Below are positions 1 to 5,898 of a stretch of DNA of 5,898 nt, piece by piece (position 1 is the stretch's first letter; each line of letters starts with the position of its first letter). The DNA is from Candidatus Mesolinea sp. (GTDB lineage: Bacteria; Chloroflexota; Anaerolineae; Anaerolineales; Anaerolineaceae), in the NCBI GenBank assembly GCA_003445715.1, contig DMCS01000113.1, positions 6,089 through 11,986 of the forward strand, in the 5' to 3' direction. Below the pieces are notes generated by a model that was given only the letters and a program-made list of their open reading frames with translations, searched no databases and was not told the DNA's origin. Position numbers and translations under genes: made by a program.

Positions 1-1
1 A

Positions 2-628
2 GGCGTGTTAGCCAGCTTGCGCCTCAGCTTGGGCAAAGAGAGCCAGGAGAAACCCGCCTTCACTTGGTGGGTGATCAACCGCTTGGCGTTTTTGGTTGCT
101 GCAAGTAACTTAGCCAGCTTCTTGCTTTACTTTTTGCAAGAACGCTTCCCAGCCTTACAGGGCAATGCTGCTGCTCAGCCGGCGACCTTACTCGTGATGG
201 CAACAGGCATTGCCATTTTACTCGCAGCTTTACCTGCCGGCTGGTTAGCCGATAAAATCGGCACCAAACCAGTGCTGGCTGTCAGCGGCATTTTAGCTGC
301 AGCCGGCACCCTCGTTGTTATTACCGCGCAGGATATGCCCATGATGACCGTAGGGGCAGTGCTGGTGGGGGTGGCGAGCGGCGCCTTTTATTCCGCAAAT
401 TGGGCTTTAGGCACGCAGCTCGTCCCCAAAAAAGAAGCCGGCCGCTACCTGGGCATTTCCAACTTGGCTGGCGCCGGCGCAGGCGCCATTGGCGCCTACA
501 TCGGCGGGCCTATCGGCGACTCGGCAGGTTACGTGGTGCAGATGGCAATTTACGCGGCGTTGTTTCTCTTTTCCACCTTAGCGCTTTTGCGCATCAAGCC
601 CGCCAACCACAGACCGGAGCAAGCATGA
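2..628 (+). CDS. MFS transporter, C-terminal half (5' truncated by window edge)
   Basis: This is the C-terminal half of an integral inner-membrane transporter of the major facilitator superfamily. The frame is open to the left edge, so the gene begins outside; the GTG at position 5 is an in-frame codon, not a likely start. Numbering from that GTG, about six hydrophobic segments are visible (near 21-44, 61-82, 89-108, 112-135, 150-168 and 176-196), matching TM7-TM12. The loop after the second segment carries a motif-A-like sequence, GWLADKIGTK (79-88), with the usual Gly, Asp83 and Gly86, which is characteristic of MFS proteins. The fifth segment is very rich in Gly and Ala. The style of the first segment (FLLYFLQERF) recalls sugar/cation symporter-like or SLC45-like members, but this is weak, and substrate and direction cannot be read. 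Its TGA overlaps the ATG of the next gene (ATGA), so the two are probably co-transcribed and translationally coupled. Family call is firm; subfamily is not. Confidence 0.85.
   Translation, partial: GVLASLRLSLGKESQEKPAFTWWVINRLAFLVAASNLASFLLYFLQERFPALQGNAAAQPATLLVMATGIAILLAALPAGWLADKIGTKPVLAVSGILAAAGTLVVITAQDMPMMTVGAVLVGVASGAFYSANWALGTQLVPKKEAGRYLGISNLAGAGAGAIGAYIGGPIGDSAGYVVQMAIYAALFLFSTLALLRIKPANHRPEQA
616..619 (+). promoter_or_regulatory. Ribosome binding site for the nucleotidyltransferase gene
   Basis: GGAG lies five bases before the ATG at 625, inside the last codons of the transporter gene. It is the best Shine-Dalgarno match near this junction and decides the start: 625 is preferred both over the much longer upstream extension of the same frame (open from 400) and over a second ATG at 637. 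Confidence 0.7.
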
Positions 629-1398
629 GCGCCCCGATGACCAACGCTGAGCACGCCGCTGCCTGGCAAGAACTTCAGGCTTTTGCCCGTGCACTTCAGG
701 CACTAAACGCTCCGCAGATCCGCGCAGCTTTTGTGATTGGTTCCTTGCCGGGCGGGTACTTCCGCCCCGGGCAAAGCGACCTGGACGTGGTGGTCATCCT
801 GTCGGGTTCACCCCCTCAAGATGAGCCTACCTGCGAGCAGCACCAAGCCTTAAGCCAGGCAATCAGAGAAATCGCCGGCTCAGCCTCTCCCTATGAGATT
901 GAGCCGATGTTTATTTACGAATCAGAGCTCAAACGGGATCCGCACAGCGGATTTCTGCCCCGCGCCGATTTTGCCTCACGGCTGCTCCGGCAGAGCCAGC
1001 TGCTCCTGGGAGAGTTCGACCTGCAGCAGGTGGACCAGCCGCTGCCAGAGGATTTTATCCCTGTCCTGCAGCGCTACTTAGCATATTTTCAACAGAAGTT
1101 CAGCCCCGACGCGCTCAGCCAAGCGCCGCTCGCGGAGTTGGTCAAACATGCGCTCACGCTGATGCGCTATGCGCTGATGATATGCCGGCAACACATGCAA
1201 TATAACAAAATAGTGGTTTTGCAGGATTTTCAGCGCCTTCTCCCCGAAATCCAGCTGCCCGCTTCTCTGAAGACGGTTATCGAGAAGTCCCTACATGGGG
1301 AGACCATAACTCCAGATTTAGATGCAGCCTTTCGGCGAGAGCTGCCTGCCTTTCAGCAAACGCTCTTAGACACCGTACACCGAGCTACGCCTGAATAA
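625..1398 (+). CDS. Polymerase-beta-fold nucleotidyltransferase, aminoglycoside adenylyltransferase-like
   Basis: This is a 257-residue, probably cytoplasmic, nucleotidyltransferase. The N-terminal domain (about 30-105) has the signature of the fold: Gly39-Ser40, then a Gly-Gly turn, then Ser51-Asp52-Leu-Asp54 followed by a hydrophobic strand (VVVIL). Asp52 and Asp54 would bind the metal ions. A later strand (YEIEPMFI, 90-97) offers Glu91 or Glu93 as the third acidic residue. RQSQLLLGE (122-130) resembles the segment that follows the catalytic domain in antibiotic nucleotidyltransferases. The rest (about 145-250) is mainly helical, with a Leu-x-x-x-Arg, Lys, Leu-Pro spacing (178-207) that recalls the C-terminal domain of AadA-type streptomycin/spectinomycin adenylyltransferases. 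Length is close to that family (about 260 aa). The start is set by GGAG at 616-619 and the ATGA overlap with the transporter gene. The 3' end overlaps sbcC on the other strand by 14 bases. The fold is well supported; the substrate is unknown, and resistance function is only an inference. Confidence 0.8.
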   Translation: MSAPMTNAEHAAAWQELQAFARALQALNAPQIRAAFVIGSLPGGYFRPGQSDLDVVVILSGSPPQDEPTCEQHQALSQAIREIAGSASPYEIEPMFIYESELKRDPHSGFLPRADFASRLLRQSQLLLGEFDLQQVDQPLPEDFIPVLQRYLAYFQQKFSPDALSQAPLAELVKHALTLMRYALMICRQHMQYNKIVVLQDFQRLLPEIQLPASLKTVIEKSLHGETITPDLDAAFRRELPAFQQTLLDTVHRATPE

Positions 1399-3964
1399 TA
1401 TTGACCTGCGAGCCTTGCAAGGTCTTATCCACCTCAATTCGAGCGGGGAATTGGTCTTTAAGCTCATCCAGGTGGGTGATGACTAAGATCAGGTCAAATT
1501 CGCGACGTATTTGTCCGATAGCTTCAATGAGGCGCTGCCTGCCTTCGGCATCCTGATTGCCAAAGCCTTCATCAATCACTAAGGTGCGTACCTGTGCCCC
1601 AGCCCGGCGTGCCAAGACGCGTGCAAGCGCAAGCCGGATAGCAAAGTTAATGCGGAATGCTTCGCCGCCAGAGTAGGTTTCGTAATCACGTGTACCTGAT
1701 CCATCGCTGACGCGGATATCCAGCGTTTCCCTTTTATCTTCACGGCGGGTGCTCTTGTAAGAACGTTGAGTGTCAAAAGTTACACTCATGGTGTAATTCG
1801 AAAGTTGACTGAGGATAGTATTGGCTTCCTCTTGGATGGCTGGCAATGCCTGCTCAATCAGCATTGCCGGAACGCCATCCTTAGAAAAAGCCCGCTCCAA
1901 CTTTTTGAGGTGCACGATATCCTGGTTGAGCGCCTCTTTTTCCATGCGCAAACTCTCTTTGCGCTGCTTTTGGACTTGGAGGTTATTGATCAGTTGCTCC
2001 ACGACGATTAAGTTCCGCCGGATATCCGCCTCTTCTTCTTTCAGTCTTGCCAAGTCTTCTTCCGTGATATCCAGCGAAGGTAAGCCCTGAGAAGCTTGTT
2101 CGAGGGCTGCTTTTGCCTGGGAATATTCCGCTTGTGCTTGGGTTAAGTCAGCGGTTTTCTTCTCGAGGGTAGCTTCTTGCTCCGCAAGCGTTTTTTGCAG
2201 TTGTGCTAAGCTATTCTTTGCAATCGCAAGGTGGTTATAGGCTTGTTGCGCTGGCTCCGCTGCTTGTACAGCTTCGCGCAGCTGCAGGTGTGCATCCCGA
2301 TCATAGCCTAATTTCTGAAGTGTATCTTTCACTTTTGTTAATTCTGCTTGCGCATCGGGTAAAATTTCATCACGCTCCAAGCGGGCATGGATCTCTTCGA
2401 GACGTGGGGCTTTTTCTTGCTGCCACTTTGCCCACTGTTCTGTTGCGGTTTCGATTAGCTGGGTAAGTTGATCGGACTGGCGCAAGAGCGTCTGCAAGCG
2501 GCTTTCTGCATCCCTAATTTGTCTGAGCTGCTTCTCAAGTTCTGCCAGCTTATTCTTGAGCTCTTTAGCCATGTCCTCATTGGCTTTATAAGAAGAGCGC
2601 AGCGCCTCCAACTCCTGCCTGAGCTCTTCTTGCAAGCGGTCGCGGTCATGCGCAGCTAATGGCTGGCCGCACAATGGGCAGCTTGCCCCTTCCACGGCGC
2701 TCACCCGCTCTAAGCGTTCACGCAGCTCCTTGCCTTGTTTTTCGATGCCAGCATTTTCAGCTTGTTTGGCAGCCAGCTGGTCTTTGAGGTTTTGCCGTTC
2801 TGCTTCCAGTTCCGCTCTGAGCGCAATTTGCGTTTCTAAAGCGGCAATTTGTTGCTCGAGAGCTTCCCGCTGGTTAATCCTTTCATCATTTTGCTGGTAA
2901 TCCTTTTCTACTTTTACCTTATCCTGCTCCAGTACGCGCATTTCTTGCTGAAGGTCATGGCGGGCAAGCTCAATTTGCTGTTCCAAGGTTATTTGGCGGT
3001 TTTCCAATGGACGCGCCTGCTCATCCAAGGCATCCATTGCAGCTAATTCCTGCCGTAAGCTGACTAAGTGGTCATAAGCCGCTTTTATCTCTTCTTCGCG
3101 GGCTAATTCTTGATTGACTTGGGCGAGTTCATCTTGGGTGCGCTCCACGCGCGTTTGCAGTTCGTTTTGGTCTGCCAACAAGCGCTCCATTTGCTGCTTG
3201 TAAGTCCCGACCAGCTGCCGCCGGCCAGCTAATTGCTCTTCGATCAAGCGCTTTTGCTCTAATTGGGATTGGGCATTTTGCACTTTTGCAAATGCTTCAG
3301 CTGCCTGCGCTCGAAAAAGCTCCAACTCTTTTTTATATTGTGGTTCTTTATCCAGCTCTGATTGAATATCAGCCAAGCGCGCATCGATTTGATTGATTTC
3401 TCCTTGCTTTTCGCGGATCATTTCAGCTGCGCGTTTACGATATTCTTCCCAGCGGTCTAAGCCTAAAATGTTTCCCAGAATTTTCTTACGCTCGGAGGGT
3501 GTCTGCGTGGCAAAAAGGTCAGCTTTGCCTTGCAAGAAAAACGAAGCATTGATAAAAGTTTCATAATCCAGCCCCAGCGTGCTTAAAATCTTGGCGTTGG
3601 TCTCGGTGAGGGTGCGCTCCGTGAGCGTTCTCCAACCAGAGCTGCCACTTGCATCTTCCGGTTTGCGGATGAAAAAATCAACCTGGGAGCCCTTCCCTCG
3701 GGTGATGCTGCGCACAATTTTATAGACTTCTTGTTGATAGCTGAACTCTAAGCTCACCTCAGCTTTATCACAGGTTTCATTGATGATGGCTTCATCTCGC
3801 TTGCGGGCTTGCCCATAGAGCGCATAGGTGATGGCATCCAGCAGCGAGGATTTGCCTGCGCCGTTTGGTCCGGAGATGCACACCAAATCCAAGCCGGTAA
3901 AATCAATTTCAACAGCTTCGCGATACGATGTAAACCCAGTGAGTTTTAATTTAATCGGAATCAT
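1385..3964 (-). CDS. sbcC: SbcC/Rad50-like SMC-family ATPase with zinc hook
   Basis: This is the ATPase subunit of an SbcCD/Mre11-Rad50-type complex, which binds and tethers DNA ends and drives the partner nuclease. Numbering from the ATG at 3964 (859 aa): the N-terminal ABC half has Walker A GPNGAGKSS (32-40, Lys38) and a Q-loop Gln at 145 (FFLQGK). A long coiled-coil arm follows (about 175-420), then the zinc hook CPLCGQP with Cys429 and Cys432. A return arm (about 440-690) leads to the C-terminal ABC half with signature YSGGE (764-768), Walker B LVIDEG (Asp798, Glu799), D-loop GNQD and the H-loop His831 (VITHLDE). All ATPase motifs are intact. Length is nearer to archaeal Rad50 (about 880) than to E. 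coli SbcC (1048), so the arms are fairly short. An in-frame TTG at 3973 would add three residues; ATG is preferred because homologues begin close to MIPIKL and an AGGG lies upstream. The start overlaps the herA stop by 14 bases, implying coupled translation. No sbcD/mre11 gene is seen in the window. Confidence 0.93.
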   Translation of the reverse strand: MIPIKLKLTGFTSYREAVEIDFTGLDLVCISGPNGAGKSSLLDAITYALYGQARKRDEAIINETCDKAEVSLEFSYQQEVYKIVRSITRGKGSQVDFFIRKPEDASGSSGWRTLTERTLTETNAKILSTLGLDYETFINASFFLQGKADLFATQTPSERKKILGNILGLDRWEEYRKRAAEMIREKQGEINQIDARLADIQSELDKEPQYKKELELFRAQAAEAFAKVQNAQSQLEQKRLIEEQLAGRRQLVGTYKQQMERLLADQNELQTRVERTQDELAQVNQELAREEEIKAAYDHLVSLRQELAAMDALDEQARPLENRQITLEQQIELARHDLQQEMRVLEQDKVKVEKDYQQNDERINQREALEQQIAALETQIALRAELEAERQNLKDQLAAKQAENAGIEKQGKELRERLERVSAVEGASCPLCGQPLAAHDRDRLQEELRQELEALRSSYKANEDMAKELKNKLAELEKQLRQIRDAESRLQTLLRQSDQLTQLIETATEQWAKWQQEKAPRLEEIHARLERDEILPDAQAELTKVKDTLQKLGYDRDAHLQLREAVQAAEPAQQAYNHLAIAKNSLAQLQKTLAEQEATLEKKTADLTQAQAEYSQAKAALEQASQGLPSLDITEEDLARLKEEEADIRRNLIVVEQLINNLQVQKQRKESLRMEKEALNQDIVHLKKLERAFSKDGVPAMLIEQALPAIQEEANTILSQLSNYTMSVTFDTQRSYKSTRREDKRETLDIRVSDGSGTRDYETYSGGEAFRINFAIRLALARVLARRAGAQVRTLVIDEGFGNQDAEGRQRLIEAIGQIRREFDLILVITHLDELKDQFPARIEVDKTLQGSQVNIIQA

Positions 3965-5681
3965 CGGCTTCAAACCCTAAACAACGGTTGATCTCTGCGA
4001 TTGTTTTAGGCTGCGTTTGTTTGCCCAGCACCTGCTGCCAGAAGTGCGCGTCATAACGCCGCGAGCGGATTGGGATAGGCATGGGCACACCCCAGCCAAG
4101 CATGAGCACCTCTTCTTTTGGCTGGAGTTTCGCTAACATTCCGCGCAAGGCACTTCGCCCGGGTAAGCCCGAAAGCACCGCATTGATGTCGTCTTCATCA
4201 CCTAAGGAGCCTGAAATGCGCGTCCCAAGCTGAGACATAACTTCGTCGTAAATCTGCGAAGGGCGCTGGTCGATAATCAGCAAGGTGACGTAATACTTGC
4301 GCATTTCGCGCGCGATGGTGCTGAAGATGGTTTGCGAAGCCATGCCGCGGTTAAGCAACTTATGCGCCTCCTCCACAACCACCACAAGCGGGCGCGGGTG
4401 TTTCTTTTTGTCCTTGTAGGCGTCCTCGGTAAGTTTTTTCCAGCGGTCGCGGATTTTACGGGTCAGCAGGTTGGTCACCAGCAAATAATCCAAGTCGTTA
4501 CCATAATTCCCAAAGGACAGGATTACATGGATGCCGTTTTCTAGGCTGTCTATGACCTCTTGCAGTCCGCGCGTGGCGGTGCTGCGCACAAGATAATCCT
4601 TGCGCATGACGCGGTCTAACTTGCTGCGCAGTGCCTCAGCGGCTTTCACGTGCACCCCAGCCTGATTAGCCCAAAAGGCGACGCTATCTGGCGCTGGGAT
4701 GGTTTTACCCTCGTCGTTTTGTTCTGTCGCACCATTGCGCATAGCAGCAAATGCGCTAAACCACTGGTCGCCCAAGTCCCTTTCTAAAGCAGAAAGCACT
4801 GTAGCAGCAGTTTCATTCAGGTTCAGCTCCTCCGAAAGCAATAGGATGTCTTCGCTGGTAATGTCAGATTGAGCAATCTCCAGGGTAAAATCGGCTGGCA
4901 GCTCACCAAAATCGGTCTTGGCGCCCAAGCCGACTAAGCGCACCTTAGCGCCAAACTTCCCTTTGAGCCCAGGCACCGCCTGGCCGGTATCCGAAGAGGT
5001 GCTATCTGGTCCATATTCGTTGTGCATATCAAAAATGAGCGTGGCAGTATGCCCGGCGTGGATCAGGCCGGCGAGAATCATGCGGGCAAGGAAAGATTTA
5101 CCCGAACCGGTGGTACCGAAAATGCCCGAGGAGCGCTGAACCAGCTTCTCCAAGTTGAGGCAGACGGGGTGCCCTTGCTCACGCGTATGCCCCACGCAGA
5201 AGATGTTGTGATTATCTTCCTCGCCGAAAATCTGGGCAATATCCTCAGCATCTGCTAAGCGCACCGGCGCATGGTGGCTCGGGACGGTCTTAACCGTGAC
5301 GGGAGCCGTATTTTCGGGGTGCTCCCGGCGCCAAGCTTCGTAACTCGGGCTGCCAGGCTCAGGCCCGCGGTCGATCATGAGGACGGGCATAACGTTCAAG
5401 TTAGTGAAGAGCGTCTGCCCGTGCAGCAACCCCGCTAACCCCGCTGGCAGGCGCAGCTCGCTCTGCTCATCAGCAAAACGCGGGTCGGTTGCGCCTAACT
5501 GTAAGTCCGTCACTAATCCATAGAAGCGCCAGGTGCCGCTATCAATAACCACAAAAGCGCCCTCTTGCACTTCCTGCGGCGGCACGGCAAGGCGCACCTG
5601 CAGGTTAGCTTCTAGCCCGCCCCCCACCACATAACCAATGGGTTTATTCGGCTCAAATGTTTGCTTGTTCAATTCTGCCAT
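3951..5681 (-). CDS. herA: HerA-like FtsK/HerA-superfamily ATPase (DNA translocase)
   Basis: This 576-residue protein is a HerA-type ATPase, a cytoplasmic hexameric DNA pump that in known systems works with the NurA nuclease and with Mre11-Rad50 in DNA-end resection. The N-terminal part (about 14-105) is rich in short strands and fits the HAS-barrel domain of HerA (IGYVVGGG near the start, a VVIDSG strand and a YGLV strand). The RecA-like core begins with Walker A GTTGSGKS (189-196, Lys195), preceded by the family-typical RSSGIF. IFDMHNEYG (216-224) matches the conserved Asp-x-His-x-Glu-Tyr segment. A mostly helical insert follows (about 270-380). Walker B is VVVVEEAH (433-440, Glu437-Glu438), then IAREMRKY (456-463) with candidate arginine-finger residues, and DQRPSQI (471-477), the usual sensor segment. 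A C-terminal tail of about 40 residues follows. Length is normal for HerA (about 500-600). The ATG at 5681 starts 7 bases after the preceding stop, and the stop overlaps the sbcC start. No nuclease domain is fused. Confidence 0.9.
   Translation of the reverse strand: MAELNKQTFEPNKPIGYVVGGGLEANLQVRLAVPPQEVQEGAFVVIDSGTWRFYGLVTDLQLGATDPRFADEQSELRLPAGLAGLLHGQTLFTNLNVMPVLMIDRGPEPGSPSYEAWRREHPENTAPVTVKTVPSHHAPVRLADAEDIAQIFGEEDNHNIFCVGHTREQGHPVCLNLEKLVQRSSGIFGTTGSGKSFLARMILAGLIHAGHTATLIFDMHNEYGPDSTSSDTGQAVPGLKGKFGAKVRLVGLGAKTDFGELPADFTLEIAQSDITSEDILLLSEELNLNETAATVLSALERDLGDQWFSAFAAMRNGATEQNDEGKTIPAPDSVAFWANQAGVHVKAAEALRSKLDRVMRKDYLVRSTATRGLQEVIDSLENGIHVILSFGNYGNDLDYLLVTNLLTRKIRDRWKKLTEDAYKDKKKHPRPLVVVVEEAHKLLNRGMASQTIFSTIAREMRKYYVTLLIIDQRPSQIYDEVMSQLGTRISGSLGDEDDINAVLSGLPGRSALRGMLAKLQPKEEVLMLGWGVPMPIPIRSRRYDAHFWQQVLGKQTQPKTIAEINRCLGFEADDSD
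3975..3978 (-). promoter_or_regulatory. Possible weak ribosome binding site for sbcC
   Basis: On the minus strand AGGG lies ten bases before the ATG at 3964, inside the herA coding end. It abuts the alternative TTG at 3973, leaving no spacer, which argues for the ATG as the true start. The spacing is longer than ideal, and reinitiation by ribosomes ending herA translation may matter more. Confidence 0.35.
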
Positions 5682-5683
5682 GG

Positions 5684-5688
5684 CTCTC
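5684..5688 (-). promoter_or_regulatory. Purine-rich probable ribosome binding site for herA
   Basis: Minus-strand GAGAG lies directly after the TGA of the upstream gene and two bases before the herA ATG at 5681. The purine tract extends through the stop codon (GAGTGAGAGAG, 5694-5684), so an effective pairing site could use the part overlapping the stop. It is not a perfect Shine-Dalgarno, which fits translation coupled to the upstream gene. Confidence 0.4.
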
Positions 5689-5898
5689 TCACTCTAATTC
5701 TGCTAAAGCGTTGAGCACGTTCATTAGGCGCGGGTAATCATCACGCAGCAAGGTAATCAACTCTTGACACGCACCGCCATACCAATCGCGGTTGCCGTGC
5801 AGCTCGTGGGCGGCTCGGGCTTGCGCTAAGTGCGCCACCAGGAGCTCTTCGACCGGTTGATCTTCCAGCCGCAGGATGTGACGGAAATAACCATAACC
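5689..5898 (-). CDS. Unrecognised protein, C-terminal 69 residues (5' truncated by window edge)
   Basis: Reading the minus strand from the right edge gives an uninterrupted frame of 69 codons ending in TGA at 5691-5689, seven bases before the herA ATG. The fragment starts GYGYFRHILRLEDQP and ends LMNVLNALAELE. It looks largely helical, with acidic and leucine-rich stretches around a central HGNRDWYGG turn, and has no membrane segment or catalytic motif that I recognise. The frame is believed because it fills the remaining sequence, ends right at the herA ribosome-binding region and runs in the same direction as the two ATPase genes. In related gene clusters this position is often held by the nuclease partner (NurA or Mre11/SbcD), so such a C-terminus is possible, but nothing in these residues proves it. 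Confidence 0.7.
   Translation of the reverse strand, partial: GYGYFRHILRLEDQPVEELLVAHLAQARAAHELHGNRDWYGGACQELITLLRDDYPRLMNVLNALAELE

Noticed and set aside
380..496. Repeated GGCGCC hexamers (380, 470, 482 and 491)
   Set aside because: They follow from Gly-Ala codons in transmembrane segments of the transporter; spacing is irregular and no larger repeat unit exists.
400..624. Upstream extension of the nucleotidyltransferase frame, adding 75 residues
   Set aside because: The stretch is arginine- and histidine-rich out-of-frame reading of the transporter gene. The GGAG site and ATGA overlap place the start at 625.
893..1081. 62-codon plus-strand frame inside the nucleotidyltransferase gene
   Set aside because: It is cysteine- and serine-rich out-of-frame reading with no independent support.
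1403..1424. Inverted repeat GACCT...AGGTC enclosing the palindrome CCTTGCAAGG
   Set aside because: It lies within the sbcC coding end, has short arms and no T-run on either strand, so it does not qualify as a terminator or a clear operator.
1766..3046. Several plus-strand open frames of 63-89 codons opposite sbcC
   Set aside because: They are shadows of the coiled-coil coding strand: low-complexity Leu/Ser-rich translations, no ribosome sites of note, and they overlap one another.
4651..4663. HerA Walker B reads Glu-Glu (EEAH) instead of Asp-Glu, considered as a sign of an inactive ATPase (the motif itself is encoded near 4362-4385)
   Set aside because: An acidic pair EEAH is, to my knowledge, a common variant in HerA-like proteins, and Walker A, the sensor segment and the arginine residues are intact.
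4332..5258. Plus-strand open frames of 70-78 codons opposite herA
   Set aside because: They lie antisense to conserved HerA motifs and have no recognisable domain or start signal, so they are chance open frames.

Overview
This window is densely packed and entirely coding. It looks like bacterial chromosome of intermediate GC content. The gene complement (a HerA-type hexameric ATPase next to a short Rad50/SbcC) is the 'archaeal' style of DNA-end processing module, which also occurs in some bacterial phyla. The N-terminal wording of the SbcC protein reminds me most of Chloroflexota (Anaerolineae-like) homologues. That taxonomic guess rests on memory of family sequence style, not on a search, and is only moderately supported.

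Layout. Two gene strings converge at about position 1390. The plus-strand string (2-1398) holds the C-terminal half of a major facilitator superfamily transporter, truncated by the left window edge. It is followed with a 4-base ATGA overlap by a complete 257-residue nucleotidyltransferase of the polymerase-beta fold, with aminoglycoside-adenylyltransferase-like features. The minus-strand string, read from right to left (5898-1385), holds the last 69 codons of an unrecognised gene, then after a 7-base gap a complete herA-like ATPase (576 aa), then with a 14-base overlap a complete sbcC/rad50-like ATPase (859 aa from its ATG). The two strings overlap tail to tail by 14 bases (1385-1398), so there is no room for a separate terminator between them.

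How the genes work together. HerA and Rad50/SbcC are ATP-driven motors that act with the nucleases NurA and Mre11/SbcD in resection of DNA double-strand ends. Here the two ATPases are tightly coupled. Any nuclease partner would have to lie upstream of the right edge, and the partial 69-codon gene is a candidate by position only. The plus-strand pair may be a transport-plus-modification unit, for example small-molecule or drug export with nucleotidylation, but substrates cannot be read from the sequence.

No RNA genes, mobile elements, CRISPR arrays or convincing terminators were seen. Both transcription units start outside the window, so no promoters are called. There is no gene-free stretch longer than 7 bases.
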